Shown here: piece after piece, positions 18,601 to 26,872 of the stretch
Numbering within the stretch: position 1 is the first letter of the stretch
Layout of the letters: the number at the start of each line of letters is the position of its first letter
NCBI RefSeq assembly: GCF_900112205.1
Contig: NZ_FOKW01000001.1
Coordinates: 620,001 to 684,000 of the forward strand
Source of the DNA: Natronobacterium haloterrestre
Lineage (GTDB): Archaea > Halobacteriota > Halobacteria > Halobacteriales > Natrialbaceae
Direction: 5' to 3'
DNA length: 64,000 nucleotides
The notes under the pieces: generated by a model
The model's input: the letters and a program-made list of their open reading frames with translations, nothing else
The model's database searches: none
Told to the model about the DNA's origin: nothing
Program-made: the position numbers and the translations under genes

Positions 18601-19502
18601 AGCGCCCGCGGGAGCTGTTTCGTCTCGGGCTCCTCGAGCGAGAGCGCCTCGATCGTCCGGGTCACGCAGTCCTGGAGGACCTCGAGATAGCGGTCGACGT
18701 CGCGGACGACCGCCTCCTCGGTGAACGCCGGCGACTCCTCGATCTTCTCGCGGCAGTACTGTATCAGTTTCCCGTAGTCGACCAGCGACTCCGTCGCCTC
18801 CTCGAGGTGGTCGGGTTCGTTGAAGTACCGGAGCGCCTCGGCGTCGAACGAGAGGTCCGCGTTCGCCCGGCGCTCGAGCCAGAGGACGAACTCGGTGCAC
18901 AACTCGAGGGTGCGGACGTCGGGCAGTCGCTCGCGGAGTTCGTCGGGGTCGACGTCCTCCTGGCTCATCTCCTGGATGAACCCGTCGACCTCGCGGGTGA
19001 GTTCGGCCGGCGAGCCGTCGCCGGTGGCGGCCGCGAAGCCGTAGTCGTTCTCCGCGAGCAGGCGGCCGACGATCCGCCGCCGCTTGCGGTCGGTGACGAC
19101 GTCGAACTCCGGATCGTAGCCGAGGTAGTAGGCGTACTCCCGGACCAGCCGGTGACAGAACGAGTGGTAGGTGTAGACGTCGATCGCCGCCGCGGCGTCG
19201 GGGTCGAGTCGCTCGGTCACCGCGTCCCGGATGTTGCCCGCGGCCTCGTTCGCGAAGGTCAACACGAGCACGTCGTCGGGGTCGACCTCGCCGCCCTCGA
19301 TGGCGCGCTCGATCCGCATGAGCATCGTGGTCGTCTTCCCGGTGCCGGCCCCCGCGTCGACGGAGGTGCAGGCGGCCGTGCTCTCGATGACCGCCGTCTG
19401 GTTGCCCCGGGGCTCGAGGTCGCCGTCGCCCACGAGCAGGTCGGCGACGTCGTCGGTCGTCTCCGGGCTCGAGCGGTCGGTCCCGTCCGTTCGCTCAGGC
19501 AT
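15648..19502 (-). CDS. AddA-like UvrD-family helicase with C-terminal Fe-S PD-(D/E)XK nuclease
   Basis: The 1284-residue SF1A helicase has all motifs: Q-motif region, Walker A GAGTGKT (51-57), Walker B CDEFQD, GDKDQAIYGWRG, NFRSR, HQAKGLEFD and HVALTRA. The C-terminus is a RecB-type nuclease with GTVFHD, 'GYVDSVRR', LDYKTT (Asp about 1175, Lys about 1177) and the following QLVLY. Four cysteines flank it (about 1010, 1262, 1265, 1272), the layout of Cas4/AddB [4Fe-4S] nucleases. An Asp/Gly repeat linker (about 1035-1062) joins the halves. The ATG overlaps the end of the preceding gene by 8 nt. Likely role: processing of double-strand DNA ends with the two upstream gene products (inference). 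Confidence 0.85.
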   Translation of the reverse strand: MPERTDGTDRSSPETTDDVADLLVGDGDLEPRGNQTAVIESTAACTSVDAGAGTGKTTTMLMRIERAIEGGEVDPDDVLVLTFANEAAGNIRDAVTERLDPDAAAAIDVYTYHSFCHRLVREYAYYLGYDPEFDVVTDRKRRRIVGRLLAENDYGFAAATGDGSPAELTREVDGFIQEMSQEDVDPDELRERLPDVRTLELCTEFVLWLERRANADLSFDAEALRYFNEPDHLEEATESLVDYGKLIQYCREKIEESPAFTEEAVVRDVDRYLEVLQDCVTRTIEALSLEEPETKQLPRALFCNAVRREATERLEQSPFGRLKHYVEFLRLARHYADVYADYHEALAERGALDFDELVRTATDLLADEAVADGIAGRWAQVYCDEFQDTDDTQFSLLTELTRGPDRPSLFAIGDKDQAIYGWRGTDRKGLDRLEEVYDDHEAVELGLNFRSRQEILDLANRCEYGHQSSKRLREDGRTRGEYADYEEYEYADEEDGNSPLDPPFDHVVKVESDEIERPTAEQVATTVSRLLNGEAENVPRRRLEHLAVVVRTNRHAQAVADALEDRRIPYEVSGSPGGEVSPGIRTVLSYLRALVDPDADAYLRRALLYRYRVPEGDLKTLQRYARGEDRSLRDAVFAVGDGEDDGDENDRIERDRLAHPDRLERARDHLTTLDRYRRVYPLSGFLRRFREVTNLEWYLTGDERAEFDRIERFVEAYDADTVLRTLSPEFLDALEATLEGGGSDRTRGTRSNDCVDVMTVHQAKGLEFDTVLVPYLSDEEWCVESDYAERARERLLAAALEDDDSPLLADVAAESVGEEWRVLHVALTRAANHLFVFGSEYDYEGDDEAGELGVSTADACLPDAVQWSTAGRRMDLWSSLTESFERVRETYPESVADRTDALSRSSGVTPGSITYYADYEDRHVEPLRTREAIERVHYLGRLLRTGTLLPAADAASYGDLEDDPLRVPAERSLSTLTTDAVRFPVETLANATELPVAITHSYTAMRTHETCARKHYLDHVVRAVDDPAVGDRTVSSGEGNDGNGDGDGDGGGDGDGDGDGDGADDGNSRIVGTVFHDVAEEAFHRDYGTKAEWETAARRQLTARGLEEYREEVLSCVDRFFAAAADEYNRPVADWEPLAAELPFSLEEVDGVAGDVVGYVDSVRRTPDGELAVLDYKTTAERIPPEEAVQLVLYARACEDRFDEPLAAVGYVYVGEEGPGAAPRVDLFDPDDEALPSWSAVLATLESVDDPAYRETSPGPHCRRCPHRSLGCAPDEYLEGDDAP
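16318..16390 (-). repeat. Coding microsatellite for an Asp/Gly linker
   Basis: 6-bp repeats (CGTCTC/CGTCCC class on the plus strand) encode an alternating Gly-Asp linker between the helicase and nuclease parts of the AddA-like protein. All units are multiples of three, so length changes keep the frame. Confidence 0.75.
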
Positions 19503-20595
19503 CGAACCCCACCTCCGTCTCGAGGTAGTCGCCACAGCAGACCCGGTACGCACAGTCCGGACACTCCTCGTCGCGGACGTCGTCCCACCGCTCGCCCGGG
19601 TCGAACGCGCCCGCCCGGATGCGGTCGACGATCGACTCGAGCCGTCCGTCGACGGTCTCGTTGCGGTGTTCGTGGGTCATCCCGAACGTGTGGTGGTCGA
19701 CGTAGACGTCGGTGAGGTCGACGACCTCGATGTCAGTCTCGACGGTCTCTCTCACCCAGTTGATCGACGCGTTCGACCGGTCGGCAAGCGGAATCTGGAC
19801 GTACCGGCAGGTCCGCTCGGTCAGCCCGAGCCGGTCCCGATAGTTCCGGAGGCCGTCGAGGACCACGGCCGTCTCGAGCAGGGCGGCGGCCGGCCCGGGA
19901 TCGAACGCGTCGGCTTCGGGGTCGAAGTGGTCGACGAACCGGTCCTCGACGCGCTCCCAGTCCGAGCGGTACCGCAGGTAGCCGAGCGGCCACAGCGTCG
20001 GGACGAACCGCACGGCGACCAGCGACGAGCCGTCGGCGTAGAGGTAGTCGACGGGGGCCTCGAGGGTGACGGGATCGAGATCGCTGTCGACTTCGCTTTC
20101 ACTCGCCCGTGATCCGCCATCCGCAGCCCCGCTCGCAGGGGCCACCGTCGTCGAGAGTTCGAGGTCGGGACCGACGAGCGGCCGGTCCGCTTCCCGTTCG
20201 TCCTCGAGCCGACCGATGCCGGCCGCGTGCTCGGCGCCGACGCGGTCGACGTACGCCTCGAGCGTCGCCTCGAGGACGCGGCGCTCGTGACGTCGCTGGG
20301 CCCGTGAGTGGAAGTGTTCGTCGTGGTCGTCCCACAGCGTCGCCAGCCGTCGCGTGGCGCGTTCGGCGAGCGTTTCGGGGTCCGGATCGTCGCCGGCCGC
20401 ATCGACGAGCGCGTCACAGAGCGCCCGCCGCAGGAGCGCGACGCGTTCGACCGTGGCCTCGTCCTCTCCGTCGGTCTCTCCGCCCTCGAGGCCGTCGACG
20501 TGGGCGAACTCGTACCGTCGCGGACACTGGAGGTAGGTCCGAAGACCCTCGACGGAGATCGAGTCGGGGGGCGTTTCGGCGTCCCGGTCAGTCAC
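19495..20595 (-). CDS. Fe-S PD-(D/E)XK-like protein with a degenerate nuclease site
   Basis: A 366-residue protein with one Cys near the start (Cys24 in YLQCPRRYEF) and a C-terminal cluster C345-x2-C348-x5-C354, the four-cysteine layout of Cas4 and AddB iron-sulfur nucleases. In the expected active site the D-x-K pattern seen in the downstream protein (LAVLDYKTT) is replaced by LVAVRFVPT, so catalysis is probably lost. The start is the GTG at 20595, which overlaps the preceding stop by 8 nt (20588-20595), mirrored by an 8-nt overlap with the next gene (19495-19502). I read it as the detached Fe-S domain of an AddB-like subunit; this is inference from motifs and order. Confidence 0.7.
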   Translation of the reverse strand: MTDRDAETPPDSISVEGLRTYLQCPRRYEFAHVDGLEGGETDGEDEATVERVALLRRALCDALVDAAGDDPDPETLAERATRRLATLWDDHDEHFHSRAQRRHERRVLEATLEAYVDRVGAEHAAGIGRLEDEREADRPLVGPDLELSTTVAPASGAADGGSRASESEVDSDLDPVTLEAPVDYLYADGSSLVAVRFVPTLWPLGYLRYRSDWERVEDRFVDHFDPEADAFDPGPAAALLETAVVLDGLRNYRDRLGLTERTCRYVQIPLADRSNASINWVRETVETDIEVVDLTDVYVDHHTFGMTHEHRNETVDGRLESIVDRIRAGAFDPGERWDDVRDEECPDCAYRVCCGDYLETEVGFDA

Positions 20596-22855
20596 GCCGC
20601 ACCACCTCCCCCGCCGCGAACTCGAACTGCGAGCGGACCGCCTCGGCGAGTTCGTCGTCGACGTCACCCTCATCGAGGACGAGCGCGATCTCCTCGAACA
20701 GCTCCTCGGTCGCCGCGAGGTCCGCCTCGCCGCCGGTGCTGGCCTCCCGGAGCACCCGCTCGAGTTCCCCGCGGGGCTGGTCGAGCAGGGCCTCGACGGC
20801 GTTGCTCTCGCCGTAGATGGCCGCGTTCGATTCGGTGGCGACGTCCTCGAGCGCCAGCCCGGGGGTCGACTCGATCAGTTTCAGGTACCTGGATTCGTCG
20901 TAGCTGCGGCGCAGACCGCCGGAGCCCCGCTCGTAGGAACAACAGTAGAGACGACGCGTCGCGGCCCGGGCGCCGAGCGCGAGCCGTCTTCGGGCCCGCT
21001 GGGCGTGGTAGGCGTCGAAGGGGTCGCCGACCGCGTCCGGTCCGTCGACCGGCGCGAACGTCTCCGCGACGGTCCCGGCGGACGGGCCGGTGACGGCCGG
21101 GTACGCCGACGACTCGCGGAGCCAGGTCGAGGGAAACAGTTGCGTGAGGAACTGCTCGCCGGGGTAGGTGTCGTCGACGAGGTCGAGCAGGAAGACGACC
21201 GCCCGCGGCTCGTACTTGAGGTCCTCGACGGCACAGACCGTGACGCCGCCGGTCGGCGGCTGCGTTTCGACCGAATGGACGTACGGCGCGTCGTACTGGA
21301 TCGTCCGCCGGAGCATCCGGCGCAGCCCGTCCCAGTCCGGCGCGACGAGGTCCGTCTCCTCGACGAAGTCGGCGATCTCGAGGACGCGGCGAATCCCCTC
21401 GTACTGCTCGCGGGCGTCGACCCACTCCTCGTCGCCCGCGATCCGACCCTTGAGGTCCGTCCGGCGGATCCACCGCCGGAGCGAGCGGGCGACGCTCGCG
21501 TCCCCACAGGCCTCGAGCAGGTCCGGCGAGAACCCCTCGACCCGCGCTCGCAGGCGCTCGAGGGCGGCCTCGCGGTCGTACTCGGTACGGGAACGGGGGC
21601 CGTCGTCGGCCTCGCTCGCGCCCTCGGACGCGAGGTCGGCGTCCCGCGCCCGCTCGCACTGGAGCGTAACGAACGCGTAGAGTTCGTTGACCGCCGGATC
21701 CTCCGCGAGGGAGGGCGTGCCGATCGTCGCGGTCGGGATTCCGGCCTCCCGAAGGCGTCGCCTGGTCTCCGGCACGCGCTCGATCGACGGGACGGCGACG
21801 GCGAAGGCGTCGTAGCTCCAGTCGTGGCGGTCCTCGAGCGCCCCGATCTCCGTGGCGACGGCCCGGACCTGTTCGCGGGGCGTGCGGGCCCGAATCCGCC
21901 GGGCGCGACCGATCGGCTCGTCTCCGGCCTCGAGGTCCGGCGGCTCGCCGGTCGCGAGAAAGCGGACGAGTTCGGCGTGGGGCGGTCGGTCGGCGGCACC
22001 GTCGGGGTGGGAGTCGATCCGCTCGAGGGCGAGCCCCGGTTCGTCGTCGACAACGTCCGCGACTCGGCCCGGTTCGACGCGGGTCCGCTCGACGCTGGCG
22101 TGGCCTTCCCCGAGACAGACCAGGTCGGCGTCGGCCGTCAGCGCGCCGAGGTAGCGCCGGTCGAGGCGGCGGAACTCCTCGAACTCGACGGCGAGCACGG
22201 CGTCGAACGAGTCGGTCACGCGAGAGCGGAGGCCGTCGGCGTCGTCCTCGAGCAGCGAGAGCGCCCGCGGGATCACGTCCGCCCGTTCGACGTAGCCGCG
22301 GTCCTCGAGTTCGTCGTGGAACCGGTCGTTCATCGCGTAGAGGAAGGCGAGGCAGTCGTCGGTCCGGCTGCGTGGAGCCTCTCCGTCCGCACTCTCCGCT
22401 TCCGGAACGTCCTCGAGTCCGACCCGCTGCCGGGTTGCCGCGAGCAGCAACTGCCCGACGTCGCGGGCGAAACTCTCCCGCCGGGCGGCCCGCCGGAGGT
22501 AGTCGGGCACGTCCCTGCTCGCGCCCTCGATCACGAGCGAGACGAGTTCGATACGCTCCTCGTACTCGAGTCGGTCGAGGGTCGGGTCGTACTCCTCTAG
22601 GACCTTCGAGGCGTGTTCCGGCACCGACTCGACGCGGGGCGAACTGGGCCCGCCGTCGTCGGAGTGAACCGCGGCGAGGCGGCGGCGAACCGACTCCTGC
22701 CCCGAGGGGTGGCGTTTCAGGACCAGGACGTTTCGGGGGCCGTGCTCCTCGGCGAGGGCCGCGTACTCGCGGGCGACGGCCTCGAGGGGGTCGCTCCCGG
22801 TGGCGGGGACCGGCCGGAGCCTGCAGACGCCCTCGAGGGGAAACTCGGTCGGCAT
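20588..22855 (-). CDS. AddB/RecC-like inactive helicase subunit
   Basis: A 755-residue protein with a degenerate UvrD fold. The Walker B region is AVEFEEFRRLD instead of DEFQD, the GDxDQ motif is replaced by GEGHAS, and the motif V region reads 'VEDLKYEPRAVVFLLDLVDD' where helicases have HxxKGLEFD. No GxGKT loop is present near the N-terminus ('VLVLKRHPSGQES'). This is how RecC and AddB differ from their active partners. It is the first gene of a three-gene operon with 8-nt overlaps throughout. Probable role: non-motor partner for DNA-end binding in a helicase-nuclease complex (inference). A TATA box lies at 22885-22892. Confidence 0.65.
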   Translation of the reverse strand: MPTEFPLEGVCRLRPVPATGSDPLEAVAREYAALAEEHGPRNVLVLKRHPSGQESVRRRLAAVHSDDGGPSSPRVESVPEHASKVLEEYDPTLDRLEYEERIELVSLVIEGASRDVPDYLRRAARRESFARDVGQLLLAATRQRVGLEDVPEAESADGEAPRSRTDDCLAFLYAMNDRFHDELEDRGYVERADVIPRALSLLEDDADGLRSRVTDSFDAVLAVEFEEFRRLDRRYLGALTADADLVCLGEGHASVERTRVEPGRVADVVDDEPGLALERIDSHPDGAADRPPHAELVRFLATGEPPDLEAGDEPIGRARRIRARTPREQVRAVATEIGALEDRHDWSYDAFAVAVPSIERVPETRRRLREAGIPTATIGTPSLAEDPAVNELYAFVTLQCERARDADLASEGASEADDGPRSRTEYDREAALERLRARVEGFSPDLLEACGDASVARSLRRWIRRTDLKGRIAGDEEWVDAREQYEGIRRVLEIADFVEETDLVAPDWDGLRRMLRRTIQYDAPYVHSVETQPPTGGVTVCAVEDLKYEPRAVVFLLDLVDDTYPGEQFLTQLFPSTWLRESSAYPAVTGPSAGTVAETFAPVDGPDAVGDPFDAYHAQRARRRLALGARAATRRLYCCSYERGSGGLRRSYDESRYLKLIESTPGLALEDVATESNAAIYGESNAVEALLDQPRGELERVLREASTGGEADLAATEELFEEIALVLDEGDVDDELAEAVRSQFEFAAGEVVRRD

Positions 22856-22884
22856 CGATACGTCACCCTGTAGGGTAGAATAGG

Positions 22885-22892
22885 TATTTAAA
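22885..22892 (-). promoter_or_regulatory. TATA box of the AddAB-like operon
   Basis: TTTAAATA on the minus strand, about 33 nt upstream of the ATG at 22855. A small palindrome CCCTGTAGGG (22866-22875) lies between it and the start codon, near where transcription should begin, and could be an operator. Confidence 0.5.
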
Positions 22893-22909
22893 CGTACGGC
22901 GACGGGCCG

Positions 22910-23707
22910 TCACCGGTAGGCGAGTTTGAGTTCGATCTCGTTGACCGCACCCAACAGGAGGTCCGGGATCTCCTCCCGGAAGTAGGAGCCGGTGAGCCGC
23001 TTTGCCGGTCCCGCGACGGAGACGGCCCCGTAGACGTCGCCCTCGAGGACGATCGGTGCCCCGACGGCGCGGATCCGCTCGTGGGACTCCCGGTCGTTGA
23101 ACGCGACGCCCTCCTCCTGGACCGCGGCAAGTTCGTCCTCGAGGTCGGCCGGCGACGTGATCGTCCGATCGGAGACGCCAGCGAGGCCGCCCTCGAGGAG
23201 TTCCGCGCGCCGTTCCTCGGGGAGTTCCGCAAGGATGGCCTTGCCCGCCGAAATCGTGTGCAGCGGCTTCCCTCTGCCGACCCAGGAGTCCGTGGGCACG
23301 CCCCGTTCGCCCACGCGCCGGTCGACGTAGACCCCGCGGCCGTTCTCCTCGGCCACGAGGTTGACAGTCTCGCCCGTCTCCGCGACGAGTTGCTCGAGGA
23401 CGGGATCCGCAGCCTCGAGCAGGTCGCGGTAGTGCCGTTTCGCCCGCTCGCCCGTGTCCATGAATTTGAGGCCGAGCCGGTAGCCGTCCTCCTCGGCGAC
23501 GACGTAGCCGTGATCGCGCAGCGTCCGGAGGTGGTCCGAAGCCGTGCTGTTGGCGACGTCGACGGCGTCGGCGATCTCGGTCAGGCGCGCCCGCTCGCGG
23601 TCGGCGAGGGCGTCGACGATGGCGAAGGTGGTCTCGGTTGCCTTGATGCCCGATCCGGCGGTCGAGCCGGACCCTGCTCCCTCATCCGACCCGCTGTTCG
23701 GTCCCAT
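22910..23707 (-). CDS. IclR-family transcriptional regulator
   Basis: The 265-residue protein has an N-terminal winged helix-turn-helix (about 20-90; 'LTEIADAVDVANSTASDHLR') and a C-terminal IclR effector domain with 'GKAILAELPEERR' and 'GDVYGAVSVAGP'. IclR proteins bind DNA as dimers or tetramers and sense small organic acids or aromatics. It precedes no gene in its own direction within 50 bp, but the MFS transporter and ThDP enzyme lie directly upstream on the same strand, making them likely targets (inference). A palindromic GGGATATCCC about 25-35 nt upstream may be both TATA and self-operator. Confidence 0.9.
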   Translation of the reverse strand: MGPNSGSDEGAGSGSTAGSGIKATETTFAIVDALADRERARLTEIADAVDVANSTASDHLRTLRDHGYVVAEEDGYRLGLKFMDTGERAKRHYRDLLEAADPVLEQLVAETGETVNLVAEENGRGVYVDRRVGERGVPTDSWVGRGKPLHTISAGKAILAELPEERRAELLEGGLAGVSDRTITSPADLEDELAAVQEEGVAFNDRESHERIRAVGAPIVLEGDVYGAVSVAGPAKRLTGSYFREEIPDLLLGAVNEIELKLAYR

Positions 23708-23791
23708 ACCGGTGGAGACACCGGATTCGGGATATCCCTTTTGGAAGCCGGCCCGATCGAACGAAAGGCGGCGAAACGGTCGGCGGCCGGG

Positions 23792-25081
23792 TCAGGGTCG
23801 TTCGCCGTACCGGTACAGCACGACCGCCAGCACGGCGCCGACGGCCGGGAACGCCGCGAGTCCGGCGAACGTCCCCGCGATCGACGTGATCTCGAGGAGG
23901 TAGCCGGTGATCGCCGCGCCGGCGGCGCCGATGCCGAAGGTCCCGAGGTAGGTGTAGCCGTAGGAGAGCCCCCGGTCACCCGGCGGGCTGTACTCGGCGA
24001 TCGTCGCCTGATACATCGGCTGCAGGGCAAAGAGGAGGAACCCGAGCAGCACGCTGACGACGAGCAGCGAGGCCAGCCCGGCTTCGGCCGCGGGGACGAA
24101 GAGGAGGGCCACGACGGCCAGCGATCCGAAGATCGCCACGAGGCCGGTCTCCGTGGGGATCCGATCGGTCAGCTTCCCGCCGACGAACTGGCCGGCCATC
24201 CCGACCATCAGCAGGCCGGCGTAGAGGTACGACGCGGGATCGAACTCCTCGGCCATCGGACTGTCCGGATCGAACAGCTGGAGCTGATCGACGACGTCGG
24301 GCATGAAGCCGCCCAGGACGTCCGGCAGGAAGGTCAGCGTGCCCCGGTAGAACAGCCCGTTCATCATCACGACGAAGATCGCGATCGTGAAGCCGAAAGT
24401 AAACAGCGTGCGGGTGTCCTCGATGAAACCGGACAGCGAGGTCGGCGCGTCGTCGGCGTCTGGATCCGCGTCGGCATCGGCACCGCCGTCGGCACGGACG
24501 GCCGCGGTCTCGTCGAAACTCGCGGTGACCGCGTACGCGATCGCGATCACCGCCGGCAGGACGAGCAGGCCCGTGACGAGCCGCCAGTCGAAGAAAAGCA
24601 GGAGGACGGCGGTGATCAGCGGCCCGAACGCGATGCCGAAGTTGCCGGCCATCCCGTGATAGGCGAAGCCGGTGCCGCGCTGTTCGACGCCGGTCGAGAT
24701 CAGCGAGAGGCCCGCGGGGTGGTAGATGCTGGCGGCGACGCCCCAGAGACAGAGCGCGATCGTGATCGTCACGATTCCCTGTGCGGCACCCAAAAGGAGG
24801 AAGGAGCCGCCCATACCGGCGAGACAGACCAGGACGAGTTCTCGAGAGCCGAACTTGTCGGCGAGGACACCTGCAGGCAAGGCCCCGAGGCCGAACAGCC
24901 CGTATCCGATCGCGACCGCGGTCCCGAGTACCGCTGTCGTCACGTCGAACTCGGTCAGCCAGATCACCATCAGGATCGGAATCGAGAGCTCGTAGGTGTG
25001 GACGACGGCGTGGGAGATCATCACGAATCCCGTGATGGATCTGTCGTTGTCGTTCATCCCGCCCGACTGCTCCGTGCTCAT
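23792..25081 (-). CDS. Major facilitator superfamily transporter
   Basis: A 429-residue membrane protein with about twelve hydrophobic helices and a central hydrophilic loop rich in Asp/Ala (about 195-225). The loop after helix 2 carries 'GVLADKFGSRELV', the MFS GxLaDrfGrr signature. The general look is of bacterial drug or organic-acid permeases; the substrate is not decidable. It lies between an IclR regulator and a ThDP-dependent decarboxylase-like enzyme on the same strand, suggesting uptake or export of a carboxylate used by that enzyme (inference). TATA-like CGTTATGCG lies about 28 nt upstream. Confidence 0.88.
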   Translation of the reverse strand: MSTEQSGGMNDNDRSITGFVMISHAVVHTYELSIPILMVIWLTEFDVTTAVLGTAVAIGYGLFGLGALPAGVLADKFGSRELVLVCLAGMGGSFLLLGAAQGIVTITIALCLWGVAASIYHPAGLSLISTGVEQRGTGFAYHGMAGNFGIAFGPLITAVLLLFFDWRLVTGLLVLPAVIAIAYAVTASFDETAAVRADGGADADADPDADDAPTSLSGFIEDTRTLFTFGFTIAIFVVMMNGLFYRGTLTFLPDVLGGFMPDVVDQLQLFDPDSPMAEEFDPASYLYAGLLMVGMAGQFVGGKLTDRIPTETGLVAIFGSLAVVALLFVPAAEAGLASLLVVSVLLGFLLFALQPMYQATIAEYSPPGDRGLSYGYTYLGTFGIGAAGAAITGYLLEITSIAGTFAGLAAFPAVGAVLAVVLYRYGERP

Positions 25082-25210
25082 GCGTGTCGGACAGACGGAG
25101 ACCCTCCCGCATAACGATTGCTAACTCCAGACGGCCGAAACCGGCAGAATTGGGCGGTATCGTCGGGATCGTTCGGATCGACGAGAGGTCGTGTCGGCGT
25201 TGCCGAGCCG

Positions 25211-26872
25211 TCACTCGTCCGCGTTCATCCAGACGCTCGCCTGGGGCTCGAGGGGATCCGTCGGCACCTCCACCAGCGTCGGCCCGTCGCGCTCGAGGGC
25301 CTCGCCGACCGTCGCGGCGATCCGGTCCGGTGTCTCCGCCCGCATCGTCTCGAGACCCATTCCGTCGGCGACGGCGACGAAGTCGATCGGGACGTCCGTC
25401 CAGCCGTACTCGCTTTCGCCCATCCGGTAGCTGCGCTCGGCCTCCTCGCTGATGATCGCGTAGTCGCTGTTGTTGAGGACGACCACGGTGACGTCTAACT
25501 CCTCCTCGGCGATCGTGTGCAGTTCGTGGACGCACATCATCAGCCCGCCGTCGCCCGTGAGCGCGACGACGTCCCCGTCGGGGTTCGCGATGGCCGCCCC
25601 GATCGCCGACGGGACGCCGGTCCCCATCGTCGCCCACGATCCGGGGTTGACGTAGTCGCGGGGGTCGTAGGCCTCGAACGCGACCAGCGTCCACAGGCGG
25701 AAGCCGCCCGCGTCGGCCGTCACGACGGCGTCCCGCGGGATCGTCTCGCGGAGCGCTTCGAGCGCGCTGACGGTGGTAAGCGGCGGTTCGTCGCCCTCGC
25801 GCAGGGCCGCGATCCGGTCTCGGGTTCCCGTTCGTGCCTGCCGGGCGCGCTCGAGCCCTGCCTCGTTCGCGATCTCGCGGTCGGAGTCGGCGAGTTCGTC
25901 CTCGAGCGCCGCCAGCGTCTTCGCGGCGTCGGCGACGATCCCGACCGTCGGCTCGTAGCCGGTGCCGACGTCGGACGCCTCGAGCGTGACGTGGACGAGG
26001 TCCTCGGGGATCTCGATCGACCAGTTCTTGGTCGTCACCGCGTCGAAGTCGGTACCGACGCCCAGGGCCGCGTCCGCCTCGGCGATGCACTCCTTGACTG
26101 CCGTGCCCGTCCCGCCACAGAGCGTGCCCGCCGCAAGGTCGTGGTCGTCGGGAAAGGTCCCTTTGCCCTTGTAAGTCGTGATGACGGGGGCCTCGAGGCG
26201 TTCCGCGACGGCCCGGAGTTCGTCCGCGGCCTCGGCCGACCGCACCCCGCCGCCGGCGACGATAATCGGTGCGGCCGCGTCGGCGAGGAGGTCGGCCGCC
26301 GCGGCGAGGTCGTCCGCGGGGACGTCCCCGGGCGCGTTCGCGGGTTCCTCGGTCTCACCGGAGGCGGCCAGCGGCACGTCCATCGGAAGGAAGTTCTTCG
26401 GGATGCCGACCCGGACCGGCCCCTTCGGTGGCGTGCGAGCGACTTCGATCGCTCGCTCGAGTTCCGCGACCGTGCTGTGGGGCGTCTCGACCGTGACGTT
26501 CTCCTTGACGACGTTGTCGTAGGTGTCGGGCGGCGTCTCGTGGATGCCGTCGCCGCCCCGGATCTCGGGTTCGGTCTCGACGGCGATATGCAGCATCGGC
26601 GTGCAGTCGTTTTTCGCGTTCTTCAGGCCGTTCATCGCGTTCATGTCACCGGGGCCGGGGATGACGACCGTCGCAGCCATCTCGCCGCTCGTCTCGGCGT
26701 AACCCCACGCCTGGTGAGAGACCGCGGTCTCGTGGCGGGCCATCACGAACTCGATGTCGTCGCGTTCGCCGATGGACTCGTTCAACGGGAGGGTCTGCTT
26801 TCCGGGGATGCCGAACAGCGTGTCGATGCCGTTGTCCACCAGGCAGTCGATGACGGCCTCGTTTACCTGCAT
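25211..26872 (-). CDS. ThDP-dependent enzyme, acetolactate synthase/decarboxylase-like
   Basis: A 553-residue protein with the three-domain acetolactate synthase fold. The N-terminal pyrimidine-binding domain has the conserved Glu in 'ARHETAVSHQAWGYA', the central domain follows, and the C-terminal pyrophosphate domain has the GDG...NN motif ('LTGDGGLMMC' to 'VVLNNSDY'). Such enzymes decarboxylate 2-oxo acids or join them; acetolactate synthase itself is unlikely to be certain because ilvN is absent. Start ATG 26872 is preferred over TTG 26881. Genomic company of a transporter and an IclR regulator suggests catabolism of a 2-oxo acid or related compound. Confidence 0.85.
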   Translation of the reverse strand: MQVNEAVIDCLVDNGIDTLFGIPGKQTLPLNESIGERDDIEFVMARHETAVSHQAWGYAETSGEMAATVVIPGPGDMNAMNGLKNAKNDCTPMLHIAVETEPEIRGGDGIHETPPDTYDNVVKENVTVETPHSTVAELERAIEVARTPPKGPVRVGIPKNFLPMDVPLAASGETEEPANAPGDVPADDLAAAADLLADAAAPIIVAGGGVRSAEAADELRAVAERLEAPVITTYKGKGTFPDDHDLAAGTLCGGTGTAVKECIAEADAALGVGTDFDAVTTKNWSIEIPEDLVHVTLEASDVGTGYEPTVGIVADAAKTLAALEDELADSDREIANEAGLERARQARTGTRDRIAALREGDEPPLTTVSALEALRETIPRDAVVTADAGGFRLWTLVAFEAYDPRDYVNPGSWATMGTGVPSAIGAAIANPDGDVVALTGDGGLMMCVHELHTIAEEELDVTVVVLNNSDYAIISEEAERSYRMGESEYGWTDVPIDFVAVADGMGLETMRAETPDRIAATVGEALERDGPTLVEVPTDPLEPQASVWMNADE

